Positions 33,953 to 41,692 of a DNA stretch of 64,000 nucleotides are shown here, in pieces. Position 1 is the stretch's first letter; the number at the start of each line of letters is the position of its first letter. Source of the stretch: an uncultured Pseudomonadales bacterium (lineage in GTDB: Bacteria > Pseudomonadota > Gammaproteobacteria > Pseudomonadales > Cellvibrionaceae); the NCBI GenBank assembly GCA_947488935.1, contig CANLBN010000001.1:558001-622000 (forward strand), given 5' to 3'. The notes beneath the pieces are model-generated. The model saw nothing but the letters and a program-made list of their open reading frames with translations. It made no database searches and was not told the DNA's origin. A program made the translations under genes and the position numbers.

Positions 33953-33997
33953 GTTACCCATAATAAAAAATTAAAATGGAAAAAGAGAATATAAGCT

Positions 33998-34420
33998 ATG
34001 GTAAGTACAATTATTTATACCGCCTGCTATGGAGGCTTATTAACCTTAACCTATATTGCTTTATCTTTTAGAGTTATTGCTCAGCGTCGTAAGCATAAGG
34101 TTTCTTATGGGGATAAAAATAAAGAAGGAAAAACCATTAGAGAATTAGCACTGGCAATATCAGTACACAATAATGCAGGTCAGTACATTCCTATTTTTTT
34201 ACTACTTTTATTGTTTGTAGAGCTTCAACAATTCAGTGCAGTATTAATTAATATTGTTGGGCTTACCTTTGTCCTTGGACGCCTTTTGCATGCCTATGGT
34301 ATGACAGTAACAAATTTCAGGTTAAGGTTAATAGGTATGGTACTGACTTTATTGATGATTATTCTATTGGCGCTCATCAATAGTGTTTGGCCTATTTATG
34401 CTCTACTCTCTTTTGTTTAA
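33998..34420 (+). CDS. MAPEG-family membrane protein
   Basis: This 140-residue four-helix membrane protein has family-typical features: ALSFRVIAQRRKHKVSYGD after helix 1, then IRELALAISVHNNAGQYIPIFLLLLLFVE with the conserved Asn-Asn region. The segment GRLLHAYGMT (family RxxHxxG type) comes before the last helices. MAPEG proteins include glutathione-linked enzymes; bacterial YecN-like members are mostly uncharacterised. It converges with the methyltransferase-like gene downstream. RBS AAAAGAG lies upstream. Confidence 0.85.
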   Translation: MVSTIIYTACYGGLLTLTYIALSFRVIAQRRKHKVSYGDKNKEGKTIRELALAISVHNNAGQYIPIFLLLLLFVELQQFSAVLINIVGLTFVLGRLLHAYGMTVTNFRLRLIGMVLTLLMIILLALINSVWPIYALLSFV

Positions 34421-34457
34421 CTTCGGTTTACATTTTTCTGCTAAACGAACCATGAGT

Positions 34458-34910
34458 TCACAACCAACGTCTAACCCGTTGGCAATAGTGCTGATAGCTA
34501 GCGCCAAATTTTTTAGCCAATATCGCCTCCTCAGGCTTTATCTGAAATACAGTGATCAAAAACAAAAATATCAATAACAGAAAAACATTAAGGATATTGC
34601 CAAGCCATAGTGCTGCAGCAACTAACAAACAAAATAAGCCAACATACATAGGGTTACGACTATAGCGATATAGGCCAGTAGTAACGATCGAATTGGTGTT
34701 TTGTGGAGCAAGAGGGTTAATGGTTGTTTTTGTTTTTAGGAAACTGATAATGGCAATAATATCTATGGCTAAACCCATTAAGCCTATTATTATTGCAAAG
34801 CTTAGCTGACCCATAAAATAAAAAGAGAATTGTGGTACTAGTTTATCGAGCCACCACATAGCCGCAAAAAATAATAAACCGTATAAAGGGGGTGGAATAA
34901 ACAATTTCAT
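34458..34910 (-). CDS. Isoprenylcysteine carboxyl methyltransferase-like membrane protein
   Basis: This 150-residue polytopic membrane protein ends in the PEMT/ICMT-type SAM-binding signature: LVTTGLYRYSRNPMYVGLF-like (here TTGLYRYSRNPMYVG), then PEEAILAKKFGASYQHYCQRVRRWL. The RNPMY and EE motifs place it in the membrane methyltransferase superfamily. The substrate is unknown; bacterial members are not shown to act on prenylcysteine. It converges with the MAPEG gene and lies 31 bases downstream of engB on the same strand. Confidence 0.85.
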   Translation of the reverse strand: MKLFIPPPLYGLLFFAAMWWLDKLVPQFSFYFMGQLSFAIIIGLMGLAIDIIAIISFLKTKTTINPLAPQNTNSIVTTGLYRYSRNPMYVGLFCLLVAAALWLGNILNVFLLLIFLFLITVFQIKPEEAILAKKFGASYQHYCQRVRRWL

Positions 34911-34941
34911 ACTTAGGTTTACTCCTTAGAGTAAGTCTATA

Positions 34942-35568
34942 TCACTCTGTATTATCTGCATCTATTTCGAGCATCTTATCGAGCACTCTTGTTAGCTCTT
35001 TAATCCCTTCTTTTTTTAGCGAAGAAAACAACTGAGCACTAACAAGGTCGGCAATATTAGCTTCTCGTAAATTCTTTTGTACGTCCAATAATGTTGTTTT
35101 TGCAGGTCCCTTCTTAAGTTTATCGGCTTTGGTTAATAAGATATGTACGGGTAGTTCGCGCTCGATGGCCCAATTAAGCATCATAGTGTCAAACTCTTGC
35201 ATGGGGTGTCGTATATCCATCAATAGGATAAGGCCCTTGAGAGACTGTCGCTCGTAGAGGTAAGTCGACAAACTTTTATTCCACTTCTTTTTAACGGCCA
35301 TGGGGACCTTGGCATAACCATAACCGGGCAAATCTACCAAAGATCGCTGATCGTCGATTTTAAAGTAATTAATAAGCTGGGTGCGTCCAGGGGTTTTACT
35401 GGTCCTCGCTAGCTTTTTATTGGCTGTTAGGGTATTGATCGCGCTAGATTTACCGGCATTTGAGCGGCCGGCGAAAGCAACCTCGGCACCACCTTCCGCA
35501 GGGCAGCGGGTAAGATCAGGGGCACTGTGTAAAAATTCTGCACCTTGGTAGTTATTTTGGTGGGACAT
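34942..35568 (-). CDS. engB: Ribosome-biogenesis GTPase EngB (YihA/YsxC)
   Basis: EngB is an essential GTPase for 50S subunit assembly. It has G1 [10 protein letters not shown]2 TPGRTQ, G3 DLPGYGYA, and G4 TKADKL. The start ATG at 35568 has AAGGA 6 bases upstream; an in-frame TTG at 35574 abuts that AGGA and is less likely. The resulting 208 residues fit the family. It diverges from cytochrome c4, an arrangement shared with Pseudomonas. Confidence 0.96.
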   Translation of the reverse strand: MSHQNNYQGAEFLHSAPDLTRCPAEGGAEVAFAGRSNAGKSSAINTLTANKKLARTSKTPGRTQLINYFKIDDQRSLVDLPGYGYAKVPMAVKKKWNKSLSTYLYERQSLKGLILLMDIRHPMQEFDTMMLNWAIERELPVHILLTKADKLKKGPAKTTLLDVQKNLREANIADLVSAQLFSSLKKEGIKELTRVLDKMLEIDADNTE

Positions 35569-35803
35569 TATCAATCCTTTTTGCGCAAGCGTGTGTGTTT
35601 TTATCAGATTAGGTTATAATTAATCTTTTATAAGCCTTATTATGTAGTGTATTGTACCTGCTAATTATTGCTCTAATGAATTTATCTGTTGTTCTGGGCT
35701 GCTATTGTAAAAATACTCGGCAAAATTCACCGAGTAAGTGCTTAGCTTTCTATATGTATAGCCATAAATTCAGTGTTTATAACGACTTAAAATAGGTTAA
35801 AAA

Positions 35804-36481
35804 ATGAATAACAGTAAGTTTCTATTAACAGCAGCCATAGTAGTTTCCTCCGCCTTTTTAATGATGGGCAATGCCTTTGCTGAAGAAGAAGTTTATGTAG
35901 GTGATCCAGAGGAAGGTAAAAATATTGCCAATTCAGCGGGTTGTGCTGGTTGCCATGGTGCCGATGGTAATAGCCCAGCGCCTACTTTTCCAAAAATAGC
36001 CGGTATTGGTTCTAAATACATAGTTAAGCAGTTACAAGATATCCGCGATGGCAAACGTGTTGTTGTTGAAATGGATGGTTTAATTGATGATTACGACGAT
36101 GACGAATTTAAAGATCTGGCTGCTTACTATAGTTCTCAAACCTTGCAATTAGCTGGTGCCAAACCTCTTGAAGTAAAAGTAAATGCAGGTATTAAGGTCG
36201 ATGCGCTTAAATTAGGTGCTCGAGTTTACCGTGCGGGTAACCAAGAGACTAACGTGCCCTCTTGTATGGGTTGTCACTCACCACGAGGTTTAGGCAATGA
36301 GCCTGCTGGCTTCCCACGTATTGGTGGTCAGTATTCAGAGTATATTGCCAAGCAATTACGTGCATTTCGCGATGGTGAGCGTACCAATGATGGCGATTCA
36401 GCAATTATGCGTCAGGTCGCTAAAAACATGACAAATGCCGAAATCGATGCAGTTGCCAATTATATTGCAGGTTTAAATTAA
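35804..36481 (+). CDS. Dihaem cytochrome c4
   Basis: This is a periplasmic dihaem electron carrier of the respiratory chain that can feed terminal oxidases. The 225-residue protein has a signal peptide (FLLTAAIVVSSAFLMMGNAFA, cleavage near 26) and two homologous halves with haem sites CAGCH at 47-51 and CMGCH at 154-158. The axial Met segments MDGLI and AIMRQVAKNMT are in the expected places. It is divergent from engB and followed by an intrinsic terminator before dsbA. The same neighbours occur in Pseudomonas. Confidence 0.93.
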   Translation: MNNSKFLLTAAIVVSSAFLMMGNAFAEEEVYVGDPEEGKNIANSAGCAGCHGADGNSPAPTFPKIAGIGSKYIVKQLQDIRDGKRVVVEMDGLIDDYDDDEFKDLAAYYSSQTLQLAGAKPLEVKVNAGIKVDALKLGARVYRAGNQETNVPSCMGCHSPRGLGNEPAGFPRIGGQYSEYIAKQLRAFRDGERTNDGDSAIMRQVAKNMTNAEIDAVANYIAGLN

Positions 36482-36548
36482 TCGGTGTAGCTAAATACTC
36501 ATTTCAGTATGGGTTCATAATCGTTAAGGTAAGATATAATAGAACTAT

Positions 36549-36575
36549 AAAGGGTGACTAAGGTCACCCTTTTTT
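36549..36575 (+). terminator. Intrinsic terminator of the cytochrome c4 gene
   Basis: AGGGTGAC and GTCACCCT pair perfectly around loop TAAG and are followed by five T. Confidence 0.92.
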
Positions 36576-36677
36576 CTGGTAGTCATAAAAAGATAACAAA
36601 ATTAGTGTTATAAAAGGAACTAACATCTAATCGGTGGTCAAATCTAAGTTAAATATTATAATTTTTTAGGAGGCAGT

Positions 36678-37310
36678 ATGTCTAAGTGGTTAATCGTTGC
36701 ATTTATCTCAGTATTATCGCTGGGCTCAGTGGGTACAATGGCTCAAGAACAATTTGTTGAAGGCCAGCATTATGAAGTTATTAAGAAGCCAGTAAGAACA
36801 TCCAACCCTGATAAAGTCGAAGTAACCGAAGTGTTTTGGTATGGCTGCCCGCATTGTAATCGCTTCCGTCCAGTATTTGAGCAGTGGAAGCAACAGCAAG
36901 ACGACACTGTTAATGTTGTGCATTCTCCTGCTATGTGGAACAAAGGTATGGTTGTACATGCTCGCATTTTTTATACAGCCAAGACGCTAGGTAAAGATAA
37001 AGCGATGCATAAAGAAATCTTTGATGCGATGCATATCAAACGCAAGCGCTTATTAAGAGAAGGCGAGATTTATACATTGTTTGAAAAGCACGGCGTCAGC
37101 AAAGAAAAATTCAATAAAGTCTTTTCTTCTTTTGGTGTAAATTCTCAGGTGCAACAGGCTGAGTCACGTGCACGTAGCTACGGTATTACTGGCACCCCAG
37201 AGATTATTGTAAACGGTAAATACCGCACATCTGGCCGAATAGCTGGCAATGCTAATGTGTTTGATGTGATCAATTTTTTAGTTAAAAAGGAAAAAGACGC
37301 TAAGTCTTAA
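36678..37310 (+). CDS. dsbA: Thiol:disulfide interchange protein DsbA
   Basis: DsbA is the periplasmic oxidase that puts disulfides into exported proteins and is reoxidised by DsbB (not here). The 210-residue protein has a signal peptide (about 1-22), the active site CPHC at 57-60 in EVFWYGCPHCNRF and the cis-proline loop GITGTPEIIVNGKY near 174. The Shine-Dalgarno TTAGGAGGC is strong. It follows cytochrome c4 after a terminator and precedes a diguanylate cyclase, as in Pseudomonas. Confidence 0.96.
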   Translation: MSKWLIVAFISVLSLGSVGTMAQEQFVEGQHYEVIKKPVRTSNPDKVEVTEVFWYGCPHCNRFRPVFEQWKQQQDDTVNVVHSPAMWNKGMVVHARIFYTAKTLGKDKAMHKEIFDAMHIKRKRLLREGEIYTLFEKHGVSKEKFNKVFSSFGVNSQVQQAESRARSYGITGTPEIIVNGKYRTSGRIAGNANVFDVINFLVKKEKDAKS

Positions 37311-37320
37311 GAGCCTCTCA

Positions 37321-37343
37321 CCCGCCAGATGATTTCTGGCGGG
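37321..37343 (+). terminator. Hairpin after dsbA
   Basis: CCCGCCAGA and TCTGGCGGG pair perfectly around a five-base loop. A strong T-run is missing immediately after, so it may be Rho-assisted or a 3' stability element. Confidence 0.65.
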
Positions 37344-37471
37344 TATCTACCCCCAGTTTTTGCTTTTCTCTCCCTAATTTTTGCCCCGTTAGGCTCCTGA
37401 TAGATTTAATTCGTCGATTGGTAAAGCTGTGTCTATACTTTATAGGTATTCAATAGCCTAAAAGGCGCTTT

Positions 37472-39289
37472 ATGACAGAGTTAAATAATCCATGGCGTGA
37501 AAAATATCGCCGCAGCCTTGCCGAACAAGAACGGTTAGAAAGTACGGTAGAGGCTCAAAAAACCATGCTACTCCGGGCTGTGCTTAATTTATCGGCCGCT
37601 GCCGATGGCAAAGATACGGTGTTAGATGAGCGCTTACATGCCATTATCTCAAGTATAAAGGGCAACGATGTCGCAGGTTTTGATCGCATGCTTAAGTCTT
37701 TGCCTAGAGTTACTGAAGAAGCAGACAAAAGGCAGCAAGTCCACTGGAAGGATATCAAGGGCTTGTTAGCCGATGTTGCCGTTCAAGTACAAAAACAAAC
37801 GCCCTCTATTAACCTCAAATCCCCCATTAATGGCTTTAAAAAACAGCTGCCCAAATCGTACCCACCCGTTATTGGTGCTGCGATTAAAAAGTACCTCGGC
37901 GAACTGAGCCATATGCAGCAACAGGCAATTGGCCATACACCAGATTCCAAAGCCGGGTTATTTGGCAAGTTGTTTGGAGATAAGCCCGTCGAAGAAGAGG
38001 AAAAACCAGCAGCGCAAGATAGACAAGAAGAGTCAGAAAATACCGATGATGAACCCAAAAACACGGTTATTCCCATTGTTGGAGATGAAAACTGGGAAGA
38101 AGTTGACGAAAGTGTTTTAGGTGATGAGCCGGTTCATTCTGGTGAGGTAATTATTAAAGACCCGACAGATGATAATTCTGGATACAAGAGGGAGCGCAGC
38201 ATACCGGAATCGGTATTGCGAGAAGAGTACGGGCATAAAAAGACCTCGCCAGAGGTACCAAGTCGTGTATCGATTATATTAGTCGAATTATTAGACCATT
38301 TTAAAACAGTGCCCGAGGCCAAGCAAAAAGCGAATAAAGCGCGTAAGCGTATCGAGCAAGGCCTGCGTTGGTTTGAGCTTGTCCCCACACTTGAGGATAT
38401 AAGAGATTTTGTTTTACAGGCCTATTTAGGTGCAGACAAGGAGTATCAACAGTACTTAGAGCATTTATACCAAGAACTTTCTGATATTTTAGATGCCTTA
38501 GGTATTTCTATTAAGACGGAAGAACAAATGCGCCTAGCCGCCAACACGCTACAAAATAACGTCAATGAAGGCATGAATAATATCACTGGTGCCTTAAGTG
38601 ATAATAATATTGATACGCTGAAACAAGCTGTCGAGGGGCACGTTCAGCAGTTGCAGTCGGCCCTTACACAATTTTCTGACATGAGCCCCAGAGAAGAACG
38701 CGAAACCCTAAAAAAACAACTACATAGCCTTGCAGATAAAGTTAAGCAGATGGAAGCGAATGAAAAGGCTATTCGAGGCAAGTTAGAAGAAGAAAGAAAA
38801 CGTGCAATTACCGATACATTGACAGGCTTACCCAACAGAGAGGCCTATAACGAGCGTATTTACCAAGAGGTACAACGTTGGCAGCGCTATGAAAACCCAT
38901 TAACAATTGCGGTTATCGATATCGACTTCTTTAAAAAGATTAATGACAATTATGGCCATCAGATTGGCGATAAGGTATTAAAGATTGTTGCACAAACTGT
39001 TAGTAAACTACTGCGCGAAGTTGATTTTATGGCACGTTTTGGCGGTGAAGAATTTGTCGTGCTACTACCAGAAACCGATGCGGATAATGCCCTAAGCTTA
39101 CTTAACCGTATTCGAGAAAGCTTGGCTAAGAAGCCTCTTAAATACAAGGAAGATAAAATTTCCTTGACGGTTTCGATTGGTATTGCTCAATTTGGAGGGG
39201 ATGATACTAGCGAGGTGGCTTTTGGCCGAGCAGACGAGGCGCTTTATAAAGCAAAAGAAAACGGTCGCAACCAGTGTGTAGTTTTATGA
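37472..39289 (+). CDS. Diguanylate cyclase with long N-terminal region (DgcH-like)
   Basis: The GGDEF domain makes cyclic di-GMP from two GTP. The 605-residue protein carries a C-terminal GGDEF with active site GGEEF at 524-528 and an intact inhibitory I-site REVD at 515-518, so product feedback is likely. A coiled coil (about 410-460, LKKQLHSLADKVKQMEANEK) precedes it. The first 400 residues are soluble, with an acidic linker near 185-260, and resemble the regulatory part of Pseudomonas DgcH, which also lies next to dsbA. No membrane segment or known sensor domain is recognised. Confidence 0.9.
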   Translation: MTELNNPWREKYRRSLAEQERLESTVEAQKTMLLRAVLNLSAAADGKDTVLDERLHAIISSIKGNDVAGFDRMLKSLPRVTEEADKRQQVHWKDIKGLLADVAVQVQKQTPSINLKSPINGFKKQLPKSYPPVIGAAIKKYLGELSHMQQQAIGHTPDSKAGLFGKLFGDKPVEEEEKPAAQDRQEESENTDDEPKNTVIPIVGDENWEEVDESVLGDEPVHSGEVIIKDPTDDNSGYKRERSIPESVLREEYGHKKTSPEVPSRVSIILVELLDHFKTVPEAKQKANKARKRIEQGLRWFELVPTLEDIRDFVLQAYLGADKEYQQYLEHLYQELSDILDALGISIKTEEQMRLAANTLQNNVNEGMNNITGALSDNNIDTLKQAVEGHVQQLQSALTQFSDMSPREERETLKKQLHSLADKVKQMEANEKAIRGKLEEERKRAITDTLTGLPNREAYNERIYQEVQRWQRYENPLTIAVIDIDFFKKINDNYGHQIGDKVLKIVAQTVSKLLREVDFMARFGGEEFVVLLPETDADNALSLLNRIRESLAKKPLKYKEDKISLTVSIGIAQFGGDDTSEVAFGRADEALYKAKENGRNQCVVL

Positions 39290-39330
39290 GGGGTGGCTTA
39301 CATGTTGTTACAGTATGTTGCTCTTTAACA

Positions 39331-39504
39331 TTAGGCTTGTTTTTCTAAAGCCTGTATCTCTGCTAATACTTTTTCAGCTTCTGCCGTAATCATAGAATAA
39401 TTTCTTATATCGCCATTGCGTTGAAATTGCATACCCTCAAATAATAATTTTTCATACTTTTTTTGTAGTTTTTTCTTAGGATCAGCTTTTAAAAACCCAA
39501 ACAT
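39331..39504 (-). CDS. Small DUF6435 (Lacal_2735-like) protein
   Basis: This 57-residue protein opens MFGFLKADPKKKLQKKYEKL and continues with a segment containing QRNGDIRNYS, AEAEKVLAEI and a Gln-Ala end. The layout of a hydrophobic MFGF-K-DP start, a basic helix and an R/NGDI turn followed by an Ala/Glu helix matches the small DUF6435 proteins common in marine bacteria. No function is known. It lies alone between the cyclase and the tpm-like gene. Confidence 0.75.
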   Translation of the reverse strand: MFGFLKADPKKKLQKKYEKLLFEGMQFQRNGDIRNYSMITAEAEKVLAEIQALEKQA

Positions 39505-39628
39505 AATTGCGCCTATTTTTACTTTTTTAATGATATAGATACTTCTACGTAATTGCTCGACAAAAGTATTAAAGGGTATCTAAAACTCTACTCAGATTTA
39601 TTCAAAGACTCTTAATCGTATCGATATT

Positions 39629-40276
39629 CTATTTAAGGTGCCAAATAGTTTCCTGTGCTGCTACTTTATCCTTTAGTTTTTCTGGCATCTGCTCGCTTGC
39701 GAGCAAAGTAAGCTGATAATTACTCTGGTAGTGTTGCTCAACTTCTTTACGTTTAATAGAAAACGGCGGCCCTTCCATAACAGCTTGATCATATTCAAAA
39801 CAAACGAGCAGCTGCGGTGCTTGTTGGCTAATACTTATTAGGTGCGCGGTATAGTCTTTACGCATACCAAGGGGCAAAGCAACGAGAGCGGCTCTATCGT
39901 AAACAAGGTCAACACCTCCAAGCATTTTTTGTGATAAATCAAAAATATCTCCAACGAATACTTCCAGCCTATCGCTAACATAATGCTTTATTTTACCGGT
40001 GCTTGCTATACCGATACTAGCTATAGTGGGTTTAATGGCGAGTTCATCAAATAATTGTTCGATAGCCAACGCATTAAGCTCTGCACCCACAACACGGTAG
40101 CCTTGGCTAAGTAACCAGCTGATGTCGAGAGTTTTGCCACACAAGGGTACAAATATGCGGCTATTACTATCGAGCTCAATAGTGTCAAGATAAGTCGCTA
40201 GTAGTGAGTTGACCTCTGGTTGATGAAAGCCAATCTCGCCTTTCTCCCATTTAGCGTGCCAAAACTCGAGCTCCAT
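39629..40276 (-). CDS. tpm: Thiopurine S-methyltransferase family protein
   Basis: This is a SAM-dependent methyltransferase; bacterial members can methylate selenium and tellurium compounds. The 215-residue protein opens MELEFWHAKWEKGEIGFHQ. It has the SAM region RIFVPLCGKTLDISWLLSQGYRVVGAELN, the DRAALVALP motif and the LVCFEYDQAVMEGPPFSI loop, all typical of TPMT. It is 23 bases downstream of hemH on the same strand, so probably co-transcribed. Confidence 0.93.
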   Translation of the reverse strand: MELEFWHAKWEKGEIGFHQPEVNSLLATYLDTIELDSNSRIFVPLCGKTLDISWLLSQGYRVVGAELNALAIEQLFDELAIKPTIASIGIASTGKIKHYVSDRLEVFVGDIFDLSQKMLGGVDLVYDRAALVALPLGMRKDYTAHLISISQQAPQLLVCFEYDQAVMEGPPFSIKRKEVEQHYQSNYQLTLLASEQMPEKLKDKVAAQETIWHLK

Positions 40277-40298
40277 TATTTTCTCCTACAGGGTATTT

Positions 40299-41387
40299 TT
40301 ACGATTGCTCGGCTAGCAGCTCACGATAAAACTTCTCGCTTTGTTCGCCGCTATTGGGCTCGGGCAATTGCCAACCCTGTAGGTTTTCTTGAATCAATTG
40401 TGTTAATACATCAATGTGATCTTTAGAGTCATTCAGTGCAGGGATATAGTTATAGTGTTCGCCTCCGGCTTCCATAAAATATTCTCTATTTTCCTCGCCA
40501 ATTTCTTCAATGGTTTCTAGACAATCAGCAGAGAAACCGGGGCAAACAATTTGCACAGATTTAACACCTTGGTCAGGTAGCGATTTTAATGTGGCATCTG
40601 TGTAAGGTTGTAGCCACTCTTCACGACCAAAACGGGACTGAAAAGTTACCATGTACTCGTCTTTGCTCAAGCCGAGTTTTTCGGCAACTAGGCGCGAGGT
40701 TTTATGGCATTCACAGTGGTAAGGGTCACCATTTTTTAAATAGCGTAGAGGTACACCATGATAAGAAAATAATAATTTATCGGCACTACCGTTAGCTTCG
40801 CGGTATTCGCGAATGCTCTTAGCGACGGCATCGATGTAGGGTTCGTAGTCGTGATAGTGGCTAATAAAACGGAAGTCAGGTAGCCAGCGGCGGCTAGTAA
40901 AATCTTGGGCAACCGCATCAAAGGTGGAGCCATTAGTCGCCCCGGAATACTGCGGGTAGAGCGGTAATACTAATAACTTATTCACGCCTGCTTGTTGGAA
41001 TTCTTCAATACGTTTTGTGGTAGAGGGCTCGCCATAGCGCATCGAAAAATCGACATGAATATTATCACCATAAATAGCACCTAAGCTTTTTTTAAGTGCA
41101 TTCGCCTGATTTTGTGTATGTACCATTAGTGGTGAACCTTCTTCAGTCCATACGGTTTTATAGGCCGCAGCGGAGCGGCTTGGCCGAATGCGTAAAATGA
41201 TGCCATGTAAAATACACATCCAGATTAATTTGGGTACTTCGACAACGCGAGGGTCCGATAAAAACTCAGCCAAATAGGTGCGTAGCGCTTTTGTCGTTGG
41301 TGCCTGTGGTGTGCCCAAATTGGTAATGAGTACTCCCATTTTAAGTGGTTGCTTATGGGAGTAATTTTTCTGGCCTTTATATTTCAT
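40299..41387 (-). CDS. hemH: Ferrochelatase
   Basis: HemH inserts Fe2+ into protoporphyrin IX, the final step of haem synthesis. The 362-residue protein has GVLITNLGTPQAPT, the LPLYPQYSGATNGS block, catalytic His in FSYHGVPLRYLKNGDPY and the late Glu in CPGFSADCLETIEEIGEENRE. The length is slightly above the E. coli value of 320. It precedes the tpm-like gene on the minus strand and diverges from the CPXCG protein gene. Confidence 0.97.
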   Translation of the reverse strand: MKYKGQKNYSHKQPLKMGVLITNLGTPQAPTTKALRTYLAEFLSDPRVVEVPKLIWMCILHGIILRIRPSRSAAAYKTVWTEEGSPLMVHTQNQANALKKSLGAIYGDNIHVDFSMRYGEPSTTKRIEEFQQAGVNKLLVLPLYPQYSGATNGSTFDAVAQDFTSRRWLPDFRFISHYHDYEPYIDAVAKSIREYREANGSADKLLFSYHGVPLRYLKNGDPYHCECHKTSRLVAEKLGLSKDEYMVTFQSRFGREEWLQPYTDATLKSLPDQGVKSVQIVCPGFSADCLETIEEIGEENREYFMEAGGEHYNYIPALNDSKDHIDVLTQLIQENLQGWQLPEPNSGEQSEKFYRELLAEQS

Positions 41388-41478
41388 AATGTCATCAATA
41401 GAGAAGTTAAAGAGAAATTGCAGATAATAAACAATAAAAAGAGTATTGTACGTTAAAAAGATTAAATGAGCTTAATAG

Positions 41479-41670
41479 ATGCTAGAAACAGAAAAGACAC
41501 ATTGCCCCTACTGTGGTGAGCTTATTGAGATTGTCATCGACCCAAGTGCGGGTGACTATCAACAATATATTGAAGACTGCTTTGTGTGTTGTCGCCCTAT
41601 TGTGCTTACGGTTAGTACCGATTTCGAAACGAATCAATTGCAGGTTTATGCGGCCACAGAAAACGAATAG
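41479..41670 (+). CDS. CPXCG motif cysteine-rich protein
   Basis: This 63-residue protein has two Cys pairs, CPYCG at residues 9-13 and CFVCCRP near 35, forming a likely zinc ribbon. The intervening segment [18 protein letters not shown] is typical of this small family, which is conserved in gammaproteobacteria with unknown function. It stands alone between divergent hemH and the convergent ybbP. Confidence 0.9.
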   Translation: MLETEKTHCPYCGELIEIVIDPSAGDYQQYIEDCFVCCRPIVLTVSTDFETNQLQVYAATENE

Positions 41671-41692
41671 GCCCTAGGGCTTGTTAACAGAC

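Noticed and set aside
34383..34577. 64-codon plus-strand frame after the MAPEG gene
   Set aside because: It overlaps the MAPEG end and is largely antisense to the methyltransferase-like gene, with no family features.
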